NCBI RefSeq assembly: GCF_007997225.1
Contig: NZ_VORM01000004.1
Coordinates: 124,001 to 188,000, forward strand
Source of the DNA: Subsaximicrobium wynnwilliamsii
GTDB taxonomy: Bacteria > Bacteroidota > Bacteroidia > Flavobacteriales > Flavobacteriaceae
Direction: 5' to 3'
Length of the DNA stretch: 64,000 bases
Made by a program: the position numbers and the translations under genes. The notes below the pieces were generated by a model. That model searched no databases and was not told where the DNA came from. It worked only from the letters and a program-made list of their open reading frames with translations. Shown here one piece after another: positions 44,477 to 51,776 of this stretch (position 1 is its first letter; each line of letters starts with the position of its first letter).

Positions 44477-44851
44477 ACTTGCAAAAGACTATTGGATTCG
44501 ATACTGTTAGAACATCTAATCAGCATTTGAAACCAAACTATTGATACAAATAGTACCATGTAACAATAGGATTAGGCGTCTAAAACGAACGCCTACCGAC
44601 GTATATAATCAATTGCTCGTTGTATGTGTTCTTTGATATTATTTTAGGGATTTTCTTCTAGTATGTCTAAACTATCTTAAATATTCAACACTACAAAGTA
44701 CAAGACCTCGGCACTGATTAGATTGGCTAAATGGGATGAAAAAGTTAGACAGGCGGCATTCAAAAGCTTCAACCCCATATCCAGAACGATGTCAATTCAT
44801 TATCAAAAGGCATCTCATATTCAGAATGTACATATTCTGTACTTTGCAGAA
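44477..44851. other. Intergenic stretch before the tRNA-GIY-YIG array
   Basis: A small hairpin (AGGCGT...ACGCCT, about 44574-44593) could end the HAD transcript. A 70-residue minus-strand reading at 44769-44981 runs across the terminator and the tRNA-like sequence and is not a gene. Nothing else is supported. Confidence 0.4.
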
Positions 44852-44884
44852 TAAAAAAAGGCCTCACATTTCTGTGAAGCCTTG
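44852..44884 (-). terminator. Terminator downstream of the tRNA array
   Basis: AAGGCTTCACA pairs with TGTGAGGCCTT (minus strand, one G-T pair) and a T-run follows. It was probably the original terminator of the tRNA gene whose 3' end starts at 44895. Confidence 0.8.
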
Positions 44885-44950
44885 TCTTTCCTAGTAGCGG
44901 GAACTGGACTCGAACCAGTGTCCGCCATCGGCGGATATGGACCCGATGAG

Positions 44951-45223
44951 CTAGAGTGCTTTCTGGTGGTCTTTTATCCATTCCCGTCCTGCTCCTGACT
45001 TGAGCCAGTGCTCATGACCCATTGCCTCGCTCTTGGTTGCAAAAAACCTCACATAGACCACTCGCCAGGGCCGATAACGAACCGTCCAGCCCTTCTTGGA
45101 AAGTCCGTTGTGGGATTTGAAGCGCCCGATTAAATTTGAGGTGTGCCCCTTATAGAGATTCGCGGTCTTCTCAGAGGCCAATATGTACGTCACAAAATCC
45201 AAGATAGAGTAAAAAAAAACCAC
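44951..45223 (-). CDS. GIY-YIG nuclease, array copy 1
   Basis: The product is a single GIY-YIG domain of about 85 residues: TYILASEKTANLYKGHTSNL (the two motif tyrosines), IGRFKSHN (the catalytic Arg) and AMGHEHWLKSGAGREWIK (the Glu), ending DHQKAL at a TAG shared with the tRNA-like linker. Stand-alone GIY-YIG domains cut DNA and are the core of homing endonucleases and UvrC. The open frame begins with GTG inside the preceding terminator hairpin; a later start near LDFVTYIL is possible. It is intact and is the copy farthest from the conjugative element. Confidence 0.8.
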   Translation of the reverse strand: MVFFYSILDFVTYILASEKTANLYKGHTSNLIGRFKSHNGLSKKGWTVRYRPWRVVYVRFFATKSEAMGHEHWLKSGAGREWIKDHQKAL

Positions 45224-45301
45224 GCTGTTTGCGTGGTTTTGTTAGTAGCGGGAACTGGACTCGAACCAGTGTCCGCCATCGGCGGATATGGACCTGATGA
45301 G

Positions 45302-45575
45302 CTAGAGTGCTTTCAGGTGGTCTTTTATCCATTCCCGTCCTGCTCCTGACTTTAGCCAGTGCTCATGACCCATTAGCCTCGCTCTTGGTTGCAAAAAACC
45401 TCACATAGACCACTCGCCAGGGCCGGTAACGAACCGTCCAGCCCTTCTTGGAAAGTCCGTTGTGGGATTTGAAGCGCCCGATTAAATTTGAGGTGTGCCC
45501 CTTATAGAGATTCGCGGTCTTCTCAGAGGCCAATATGTACGTCACAAAATCCAAGATAGAGTAAAAAAAAACCAC
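45302..45575 (-). pseudogene. GIY-YIG nuclease, array copy 2, frameshifted
   Basis: It is nearly identical to the other three copies, but one extra A near 45374 (CCATTAGCCTC instead of CCATTGCCTC) shifts the frame after FFATKSEA and gives an early stop at 45363. The lost part includes the catalytic Glu. The remaining sequence down to the TAG position at 45302 is preserved, so the lesion is recent. Confidence 0.85.
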
Positions 45576-45653
45576 GCGGTTTGCGTGGTTTTGTTAGTAG
45601 CGGGAACTGGACTCGAACGAGTGTCCGCCAACGGCGGATATGGACCCGATGAG

Positions 45654-45929
45654 CTAGAGTGCTTTCAGGTGGCATTTTATCCATTCCCGTCCTGCTCCTG
45701 ACTTGAGCCAGTGCTCATGACCCATTGCCTCGCTCTTGGTTGCAAAAAACCTCACATAGACCACTCGCCAGGGCCGGTAGCGAACCGTCCAGCCCTTCTT
45801 GGAAAGTCCGTTGTGGGATTTGAAGCGCCCGATTAAATTTGAGGTGTGCCCCTTATAGAGATTCGCGGTCTTCTCAGAGGCCAGTATGTACGTCACAAAA
45901 TCCAAGATAGAGTAAAAAAAAAAAACCAC
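45654..45929 (-). CDS. GIY-YIG nuclease, array copy 3
   Basis: Same domain as copies 1 and 4, with one residue change near the end (WIKCHLKAL). The T-run after the GTG is 12 bases here and nine in the other copies, a difference of exactly one codon (VFFFYS against VFFYS), so the frame from the GTG is kept. Its downstream T-arm has a stem mismatch. Confidence 0.8.
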   Translation of the reverse strand: MVFFFYSILDFVTYILASEKTANLYKGHTSNLIGRFKSHNGLSKKGWTVRYRPWRVVYVRFFATKSEAMGHEHWLKSGAGREWIKCHLKAL

Positions 45930-46007
45930 GCTGTTTGCGTGGTTTTGTTAGTAGCGGGAACTGGACTCGAACCAGTGTCCGCCATCGGCGGATATGGACC
46001 CGATGAG

Positions 46008-46280
46008 CTAGAGTACTTTCAGGTGGTCTTTTATCCATTCCCGTCCTGCTCCTGACTTGAGCCAGTGCTCATGACCCATTGCCTCGCTCTTGGTTGCAAA
46101 AAACCTCACATAGACCACTCGCCAGGGCCGGTAGCGAACCGTCCAGCCCTTCTTGGAAAGTCCGTTGTGGGATTTGAAGCGCCCGATTAAATTTGAGGTG
46201 TGCCCCTTATAGAGATTCGCGGTCTTCTCAGAGGCCAGTATGTACGTCACAAAATCCAAGATAGAGTAAAAAAAAACCAC
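46008..46280 (-). CDS. GIY-YIG nuclease, array copy 4, next to the element boundary
   Basis: Intact copy with TYILASEKTANLYKGHTSNL, IGRFKSHN and HEHWLKSGAGREWIKDHLKV. It starts about 20 bases after the tRNA-Met fragment at 46303-46345, with the terminator hairpin between. In the minus direction it would be the first gene of the array transcribed after that tRNA 3' end. It differs from copy 1 at only a few positions, so the array arose recently. Confidence 0.8.
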   Translation of the reverse strand: MVFFYSILDFVTYILASEKTANLYKGHTSNLIGRFKSHNGLSKKGWTVRYRPWRVVYVRFFATKSEAMGHEHWLKSGAGREWIKDHLKVL

Positions 46281-46302
46281 GCGGTTTGCGTGGTTTTGTT
46301 AG

Positions 46303-46345
46303 TAGCGGGAACTGGACTCGAACCAGTGACCTTCGGGTTATGAGC
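46303..46345 (-). other. 3' half of tRNA-Met(CAT), boundary of the conjugative element
   Basis: On the minus strand this reads G, anticodon loop CTCATAA (anticodon CAT), stem CCCGA, variable AGGTC, T-arm ACTGG-TTCGAGT-CCAGT, acceptor TCCCGCT and discriminator A. The expected 5' half (TCGGG stem, D-arm, AGCGGGA) is missing: the bases before the loop (GGACTAAG) do not pair. So the tRNA is cut in the anticodon loop, as expected for the duplicated end (att) of an element integrated into a tRNA gene. The intact tRNA should be at the other end, beyond 64000. It could also be tRNA-Ile2 with a modified CAT anticodon. Confidence 0.7.
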
Positions 46346-46504
46346 TTAGTCCGTACAGCAACTAACAAAACTTAAAACTACTTAAAATCAATGATTTACA
46401 TAATTTTAATAAAATTTATCATCAATTATAGGCATCCGATACCAAATTATTCTGTACTTATTCTGTACTAGTTTTTGTATCTTTATCATTGCAAAAAGTA
46501 AGTT

Positions 46505-47839
46505 ATGGCTAATATAAAAATTGTTCTTCGTAAAAATATGATTAAAAAGGATGGTACAATTCCATTGGCCATAAGAATAAGTGCAAATTATAAGACTAAT
46601 TATAAGTGGCTTGGTCAATACGTTCTTGCAAAGGATTGGGATAAAGTTGCTGGACAAGCAAAAAGAAGTCATCCAAATTATAAAATGCTAAATAATTTTT
46701 TACTTAAAAAATTAACAGAAGCCAACGATGTTTATTTAAATAACCAAGATGAAAATATTACTCCAAAACAGGTCAAACAAAAACTGAAAGGTCCAGGCGG
46801 CTCTAAATCGTTTTTTGCAGTTGCTGCTCAACGGATAAAAACAAAATATGACCGTAAAGTTTTTTCAGTAGCCAAATCAGAGCTTTCTATTTTATACAAC
46901 ATTGAAGAGTTTTTAAATCTCAAAACTTCCTTAACTAAAAAAGATGTTATCGAAGGTATTGCAAAACGAAGAAAAGATAGAGTTGGCAAGGCTCGAAAGT
47001 CGGAATATTCCTTTATTGATGGAATTGAACATTTCCAAAAGAAAAAAGATTTGAAGTTTCAAGATATTAATCAGGCTTTTCTAGAACGCTATAAAACCTT
47101 TTGTTCCGCTTATCTTAATCAGAAAACTAGAACAATTTCAAATCAATTAATTTTTATCAGAACACTTTTCAATGTTGCCATTAAAGATGGTGTGGTTTCT
47201 GCAAAGTATTACCCTTTTGCTGGTGACAAAGAAAAAATCAGATTAGGAACTAGTAATAAGATAGGTCTAACTATCGAAGAGGTCGAAAAAATTGAATCAT
47301 TGAAATTAGAACCTTATTCTTCGATTTGGCATACGCATAATGTATGGTTGATTTCCTTTTATTTTGCTGGTATTCGTATTTCAGATGTTGTAAAATTAAA
47401 ATGGTCTGATTTTAAGGATGATAGGCTGTATTACGTTATGAATAAGAACGAGAAGCCTTTAAGCCTTAAAGTTCCCGAAAAAGCGAAAGCTATTCTAGAT
47501 TTTTACAAAATGAACAGAAAAAATAATGGTGGATATATCTTTCCTTTTTTAAATGAAGTCCGGCCAAATGATGATGAAGATTTTTTTACTAAGACTAGAA
47601 ATGCCACTAAACTCTTCAATAAATATTTAATTAGAATCGCTGCTCAATGTGATATTGACAAAAGCTTATCTAATCATATTGCGCGTCACACTTTTGGAAA
47701 TATTGCAGGGGATAAAATCCACCCATTAATGTTACAGAAGCTTTACAGACATAGCGACTTAAAAACTACTTTAAACTATCAAGCAAACTTTATTCATAGA
47801 GATGCTGATGATGCTTTGGATAGTGTAATTAGTTTTTAA
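46505..47839 (+). CDS. Tyrosine site-specific integrase of the element
   Basis: The 444-residue recombinase has an N-terminal arm-binding domain (VLRKNMIKKDGTIPLAIRIS), a SAM-like core-binding domain (about 135-260) and the catalytic domain. Catalytic residues are visible: Arg in YFAGIRISDVVKLKW, His-x-x-Arg in LSNHIARHTFGNIAG, His in LYRHSDLKTT and the nucleophile Tyr in LNYQANF. It is of the Bacteroidetes ICE type with an Arm-DNA-bind_5-like start. It lies 160 bases inside the tRNA boundary and points inward, as usual for such elements. It catalyses integration into, and with an excisionase excision from, the tRNA site. Confidence 0.95.
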   Translation: MANIKIVLRKNMIKKDGTIPLAIRISANYKTNYKWLGQYVLAKDWDKVAGQAKRSHPNYKMLNNFLLKKLTEANDVYLNNQDENITPKQVKQKLKGPGGSKSFFAVAAQRIKTKYDRKVFSVAKSELSILYNIEEFLNLKTSLTKKDVIEGIAKRRKDRVGKARKSEYSFIDGIEHFQKKKDLKFQDINQAFLERYKTFCSAYLNQKTRTISNQLIFIRTLFNVAIKDGVVSAKYYPFAGDKEKIRLGTSNKIGLTIEEVEKIESLKLEPYSSIWHTHNVWLISFYFAGIRISDVVKLKWSDFKDDRLYYVMNKNEKPLSLKVPEKAKAILDFYKMNRKNNGGYIFPFLNEVRPNDDEDFFTKTRNATKLFNKYLIRIAAQCDIDKSLSNHIARHTFGNIAGDKIHPLMLQKLYRHSDLKTTLNYQANFIHRDADDALDSVISF

Positions 47840-48027
47840 TCTGAGTTTTACCATTTAAAGAACACTTCGCAAGTACCAACTTTTAAGAAATTTTAAGAAA
47901 GGCATAATTTTTGCAGCTTTCCAGTAAAAAACTGTCTATAGAACGTCAACTACATAATTCTTTGTAATTACCTTATCTAATATCGACCCTACTATTAACA
48001 GTTACTAACTCTGTAATTAGGTATGGT

Positions 48028-48864
48028 ATGAAATTACATTTACTCGCACAAAATCTAGAAAAACAATTATTAGAAATTGAAGAAAATTCAGAGACAATTA
48101 TGCAACGCTCAAAGCATTCTATAATAGTCTGCACGAAACTTTTAGGTCAATTTAAAAAGGAAATTATTAACAAAGGTTTCGCCTCTATCTCGGATGAGAT
48201 TTATTTTTTTAAGCACACAAAACAAATCCCATTAAGACATCTTATCTATTTTTCTGAAATTCGTTCCTTTGAAATTCAATTCCCCAAAACAGACAAAGAA
48301 TCACAACGCAAATTTATTAGAAGAAAGATGCAGAAAGTCAATCGTTTCTTTAGCTACAATTTGGACTTCACGCAATATGCTGATTCAAAACATACTCATT
48401 TTGATAAAGAATATTATACAAGAGAATATTTGGGATCTTACATTATAGCTACATCTAAATTCTATTTCCAAGACCCTGAATTTTGTACACCAAGAGATAT
48501 GCTTCTTGGTAAATACAGAGCCTATGATTCGCTAGCAACTTATTTAGATGAGAAAAAATTTAAAATTCGCAACGGTTTAAACGGTAAACTTAAATCCATT
48601 AAACCGATTAAAAAAATACATTGGCCATTTTCAAATACAGAATATGTAGAATTGCTCTATTCGCTATGCTCAAAAGGCTTAGGTAAACAAGATAATCAAG
48701 GCATAATGCAAGTTTCTAAAAAACTGGAACAGATATTCGACTTCACGCCAAAAGACATCTATAAGACCTATCACGACATCAAAAACAGGAAAAATAGCCG
48801 AACACTTTTTCTGGACGAACTTTCTACATCACTACTCATAGAAATGGACAAGAGCGAGGAATAA
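48028..48864 (+). CDS. rteC: RteC domain protein
   Basis: This 278-residue protein matches RteC, which in CTnDOT turns on the excision operon. Features include QRSKHSIIVCTKLLGQFKKE near the start, EIYFFKHTKQIPLRHLIYFS, and a C-terminal segment with LSKKLEQIF-like helices (MQVSKKLEQIFDFTPKDIYK) and TYHDIKNRKNSRTLFLDEL. It probably binds DNA in the element's regulatory region, for example the repeats at 48913-49063. RteA and RteB are not seen here. It is a single gene between the integrase and the excisionase-like gene. Confidence 0.88.
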   Translation: MKLHLLAQNLEKQLLEIEENSETIMQRSKHSIIVCTKLLGQFKKEIINKGFASISDEIYFFKHTKQIPLRHLIYFSEIRSFEIQFPKTDKESQRKFIRRKMQKVNRFFSYNLDFTQYADSKHTHFDKEYYTREYLGSYIIATSKFYFQDPEFCTPRDMLLGKYRAYDSLATYLDEKKFKIRNGLNGKLKSIKPIKKIHWPFSNTEYVELLYSLCSKGLGKQDNQGIMQVSKKLEQIFDFTPKDIYKTYHDIKNRKNSRTLFLDELSTSLLIEMDKSEE

Positions 48865-48912
48865 ATCAATTATTCCTACTTTCAATACCCACAATTAATA
48901 TGTTAAAAAACT

Positions 48913-49063
48913 ACCGTACTACGGTTAACCTACGGTGATTCTATTTTAGACCTGTTTTTTATAAAATTTAAAGGTATTTGATGTTGCGCTTTCGCGAAAG
49001 CCGCAATAAAACACATCAAAACTTCTCAAATTTCAAGATGTTAAATTTTAACCGTACTACGGT
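48913..49063. promoter_or_regulatory. Two identical palindromes ACCGTACTACGGT and a 14-base palindrome
   Basis: ACCGTACTACGGT occurs at 48913-48925 and 49051-49063 (arms ACCGTA/TACGGT around one C), with a half-site TACGGT at 48930-48935. Between them is the perfect palindrome GCTTTCGCGAAAGC at 48988-49001. They lie between rteC and the excisionase-like gene, where RteC or the HTH protein would act. The rest of 48865-49187 has no gene. Confidence 0.55.
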
Positions 49064-49128
49064 CGTACTGGGGAATAAAATCCATTAATCCTACTCAAAT
49101 TTGTAGAACGAAAGTCAAATCAGGTTAA

Positions 49129-49169
49129 GGGCTATCAATTAAAAATATGGAACTATTGATAGTCCTTTT
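49129..49169 (+). terminator. Hairpin before the excisionase-like gene
   Basis: GGGCTATCAAT (49129-49139) pairs with ATTGATAGTCC (49155-49165), then TTTTC. It looks like a terminator or an attenuator, since the HTH gene starts 19 bases later. Confidence 0.6.
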
Positions 49170-49187
49170 CTTTAAAACCGTTCTATT

Positions 49188-49472
49188 ATGCCGACAAGTA
49201 TCATTACCACAGACGACCTTCGAGATTTCAAAATGGAATTACTCGATGACATTAAGAAACTACTTACCAATCAATCCAAAGGAAAGGTCAAGAAATATGT
49301 AAAATCTTCCGAAGTGATGGATTTGCTTCAAGTGAGTCCTGGCACTCTTCAGAACCTTCGCATCAATGGTACGCTGCCTTATACAAAAGTGGGCGGAATC
49401 ATTTACTACGATACAGAGGAAATTCAAAATGTGATGGATGCCAACCGTGTCCAGCACGGTCTAAATTCTTAA
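49188..49472 (+). CDS. Helix-turn-helix protein, excisionase-like, 94 aa
   Basis: The protein has a MerR/excisionase-type winged helix (HTH_17): KKYVKSSEVMDLLQVSPGTL followed by QNLRINGTLPYTKVGGIIYY. Its N-terminus is a charged helix (DLRDFKMELLDDIKKLLTNQ). It resembles Xis-like factors of Bacteroides elements that bend DNA at the attachment site or regulate excision genes. The next gene starts directly after its stop, so it begins a three-gene operon with the 251-residue protein and the DnaC-like ATPase. Confidence 0.85.
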   Translation: MPTSIITTDDLRDFKMELLDDIKKLLTNQSKGKVKKYVKSSEVMDLLQVSPGTLQNLRINGTLPYTKVGGIIYYDTEEIQNVMDANRVQHGLNS

Positions 49473-50228
49473 ATGATGAACTATATAAAGCTACTTAACT
49501 CGGCTTTTGAAAAGTTCTATTTTGATGACCGCCTAAATCCGACCCATATCAGTTTATATATGGCGCTGTTTCAAGAATGGAACAGCTCACGGTTTGCAGA
49601 TGAACTCTATGTAAACCGAAGGGATTTAATGCGCTGTGCAAAGATAGGTTCAAAATCCACGTATCATAGATGTATCACAGATTTAGACGCTTGGCTATAT
49701 CTGTCCTATTTCCCATCTAACAATCCATACAAAGGCAGTAAGATAAAGATGGCCATTATCGAGACAAGTGTTGAACCTGTTGTGGGACGGTACAATCCCA
49801 CATTAGAACAACTTGCGGAACACTACCATCCCATACGTGAACCAGTTGTGGGACAGCACCATCCCATAAATGGACAAGTAGTGAACCAACACCGTCCCAT
49901 AGGTGGACAAGCATTGGTATCTACTATAAACAATAACAAACAAGAAAACAATATAAAACAACCAAAGGGCTGGCAGGCCGTTTTTATTTTTTTTGAAGAA
50001 AAAGGTTTTGATGCTGATGAAGCAAAAAAATTCTTTGAGCATTACCAAACTCGGAATTGGCAAACGAGCGATGGAAATGACATTAGAGATTGGCGCGCCG
50101 TAGCCACAAACTGGATGGACAGAACCGAACTATTTGACGAGGAAAACAAATCAAACAAAAAACAAGCGTCCCAAATCAAGGACAACTTGCGAACCACTAA
50201 AAACAAAGACTATGGACAACCCCTCTAA
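49473..50228 (+). CDS. Element replication/regulatory protein with internal repeats, 251 aa
   Basis: The N-terminal 100 residues look like a winged-helix replication-initiation domain (LNPTHISLYMALFQEWNSSR, then ELYVNRRDLMRCAKIGSKST). A middle segment (about 95-150) repeats a short unit, seen as EPVVGRYNPT, EHYHPIREPVVGQHHPINGQ and VVNQHRPIGGQ. The C-terminal part (WQAVFIFFEEKGFDADEAKK, then RDWRAVATNWMDR) matches the DnaT/DnaD-like end found in phage replisome organisers. It precedes and overlaps the DnaC-like ATPase by 17 bases, which supports a helicase-loading role. Confidence 0.7.
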   Translation: MMNYIKLLNSAFEKFYFDDRLNPTHISLYMALFQEWNSSRFADELYVNRRDLMRCAKIGSKSTYHRCITDLDAWLYLSYFPSNNPYKGSKIKMAIIETSVEPVVGRYNPTLEQLAEHYHPIREPVVGQHHPINGQVVNQHRPIGGQALVSTINNNKQENNIKQPKGWQAVFIFFEEKGFDADEAKKFFEHYQTRNWQTSDGNDIRDWRAVATNWMDRTELFDEENKSNKKQASQIKDNLRTTKNKDYGQPL

Positions 50229-50874
50229 AATAACCGAAGGTGGCGTAGAATATTCGCTCGGAAAGTTCGATGGTAAAAGCATACTCTACGACTTCCCAAA
50301 AATTTTGATTTACTTGAATGCAAAAGGCAAACTGTTGTTTGGCGAAAAGTTCAGGATTTATGATGAGGATAAAGATATTTTATTAAAACTCTGTTCTTAT
50401 TTCATCAAGGATAAGGAAAACTGCAAAAACTACGGAATTGATATTGATAAAGGCATTCTACTTTCTGGACCCGTAGGATGTGGAAAGACCAGCTTAATGA
50501 AATTATTACGTCACATCGTGCCTATGCAAAGACCTTACGAAATGATTCCTTGCCGAAATGTAACATTTGGCTTCAATCATTTAGGTTTTAAAACAGTTGA
50601 AGAATATGGCAATACCAAATTTTACTGTTTTGATGATTTGGGTGTTGAACCTGCTGGACGGTTTTACGGCAAAGACTTGAACGTAATGGGTGAAGTTTTG
50701 CTTTCACGATACGAACTTTATCTTGATACCAAACACAAAGTTAAAACCCACGCTACCACCAACCTCAATGCTGAAGAATTGGAAGAACGGTATGGCAATA
50801 GGGTTCGTAGCAGAATGAGGGAATTGTTTAATTTGATAGCTTTTGATACTAAAGCTGGGGATAAGCGGAAGTGA
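50212..50874 (+). CDS. DnaC-like AAA+ ATPase
   Basis: From the ATG at 50212 (MDNPSKITEGGVEYSLGKFD) the protein has 220 residues. Walker A is GILLSGPVGCGKTSLMKLL (residues about 83-101), Walker B is FYCFDDLGVEP, and a sensor-like THATTNLNAEELEERYGNRV and arginine-finger region RSRMRELF follow. This is the DnaC/IstB-like helicase-loader class. A longer reading from 50134 overlaps the previous gene and is unlikely. It is the last gene of the excisionase-like operon and may help the element replicate as a plasmid-like circle. Confidence 0.85.
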   Translation: MDNPSKITEGGVEYSLGKFDGKSILYDFPKILIYLNAKGKLLFGEKFRIYDEDKDILLKLCSYFIKDKENCKNYGIDIDKGILLSGPVGCGKTSLMKLLRHIVPMQRPYEMIPCRNVTFGFNHLGFKTVEEYGNTKFYCFDDLGVEPAGRFYGKDLNVMGEVLLSRYELYLDTKHKVKTHATTNLNAEELEERYGNRVRSRMRELFNLIAFDTKAGDKRK

Positions 50875-50953
50875 TTTAAAATGACTTTGATGAATGTGTT
50901 ACTTGATATAGTACCATTTACTATCTAATCCTCATTAATGGCTAAGGAAATTT

Positions 50954-51160
50954 TTAACAGCAACTTTTGTTTTCCTGAATTGGTGGGCAAGCCATCGTTC
51001 CAAATGAACAATAGACACAACAATCGCCTTCATTTGGTTTGAGAACTGTTTTGCAATTCACGCACTCGTAAAAGAATTGACAAGCGTTTGTTGGCATTTC
51101 CTCTACTTTTTTATGTCCGCAGTTTGGACAGGTAATTTCTGATTTTAATTCGATTTCCAT
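50954..51160 (-). CDS. GDCCVYCSYG-type cysteine-rich protein, 68 aa
   Basis: The protein has two CxxC knuckles (CPNCGHKK and CVNCKTVL) followed by GDCCVYCSFGTMACPPIQ and a terminal CC. This small cysteine-rich family is regularly found beside mercury transport genes in Bacteroidetes. It probably binds Hg(II) or zinc in the cytoplasm. Its ATG overlaps the merTP stop by one base, so it is the third gene of the arsR-merTP operon. Twelve of its 68 residues are cysteine. Confidence 0.85.
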   Translation of the reverse strand: MEIELKSEITCPNCGHKKVEEMPTNACQFFYECVNCKTVLKPNEGDCCVYCSFGTMACPPIQENKSCC

Positions 51161-51765
51161 TAGTTTTCCTCTTTGTCGATTACTTTGTAACCCGTTGAAT
51201 TAATTGCCTTCTCTATATCCTCTTTGGAAGTTTTCGAATCATCGAATTCTACTTTTGTATTAGCTTTTTCAAAAGAAGCAGCCACGTTAACAATACCTTC
51301 TAATTTCTTAACTGCGTGCGTAACGTGTTGTTCACAAGAAGCGCAAGTCATACCTTGAACATCAAAATTCACGGTTTGAATGTTTGATTGATTCACGATA
51401 ACAATTTCTTTTTTATTATCAGGATAAAAAATGTGAGAGTAATATGGAAAGCTAATTGAGATAACCGCAAATAGCGTAATTCCTATTAAAAATCCTTTGG
51501 TTTGAAACCACTTTGGTTTTGCATCTATTTCACAGCAATCTTCTACTTTTTTTTGCTTTAAATAATCATACCACGCATAGCCAATTGCGACTATTGCTAA
51601 AACAATTAAGTAGGGTCTAAAAGGTTCCATCCAAGATAAGGCGGATGTACTTCCTCCAACTCCAGCAATAAGCGCAATAACTGGTGGTATGCAACAAGAT
51701 GATGCGGCTACAGCAGCAAACAAACCTGTATATGCTGCTTTTTTTGATGTTTCTTCTGTACTCAT
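51160..51765 (-). CDS. merTP: Mercuric transport protein MerTP (MerT-MerP fusion)
   Basis: The 201-residue protein has three membrane helices with the MerT vicinal cysteines C24-C25 (AASSCCIPPVIALIAGVGG) and a second pair in KVEDCCEIDAK. A C-terminal HMA domain with GMTCASCEQHVTHAVKKLEG stands in place of a separate MerP. It moves Hg(II) from the periplasm to the cytoplasm. MerA (mercuric reductase) is not seen in this window, so cargo detoxification would need MerA elsewhere or binding by the next protein. It is cotranscribed with the ArsR gene, 11 bases upstream. Confidence 0.92.
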   Translation of the reverse strand: MSTEETSKKAAYTGLFAAVAASSCCIPPVIALIAGVGGSTSALSWMEPFRPYLIVLAIVAIGYAWYDYLKQKKVEDCCEIDAKPKWFQTKGFLIGITLFAVISISFPYYSHIFYPDNKKEIVIVNQSNIQTVNFDVQGMTCASCEQHVTHAVKKLEGIVNVAASFEKANTKVEFDDSKTSKEDIEKAINSTGYKVIDKEEN

Positions 51766-51776
51766 TGCTATAAAAT

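Larger units (their letters stand above)
44892..46303 (-). repeat. Four tandem units of GIY-YIG nuclease gene plus tRNA 3' end
   Basis: The motif TAGTAGCGGGAACTGGACTC begins at 44892, 45243, 45595, 45949 and 46300, giving periods of 351, 352, 354 and 351 bases. On the minus strand each unit reads: short hairpin terminator (ACCACGC/GCGTGGT), GIY-YIG gene, linker CTAGCTCATCGGGTCCATAT with a CCGCC-GAT-GGCGG hairpin, then the T-arm (ACTGG-TTCGAGT-CCAGT) and acceptor 3' strand TCCCGCT plus A. The T-arm/acceptor copies are at 44895-44920, 45246-45271, 45598-45623 (one stem mismatch) and 45952-45977. The fifth copy (46303-46345) extends into an anticodon loop. None has the matching 5' acceptor AGCGGGA, so no complete tRNA is present. 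Confidence 0.9.

Noticed and set aside
44769-44981. 70-residue minus-strand ORF
   Set aside because: It reads across a tRNA 3' end and its terminator.
44895-46002. Complete tRNA genes in the array copies
   Set aside because: Only the T-arm and the acceptor 3' strand are present; no AGCGGGA 5' acceptor or D-arm at the right distance.
44892-46345. CRISPR-like array (regular repeats)
   Set aside because: The units are over 350 bases, almost identical throughout, and contain genes. There are no short repeats with unique spacers.
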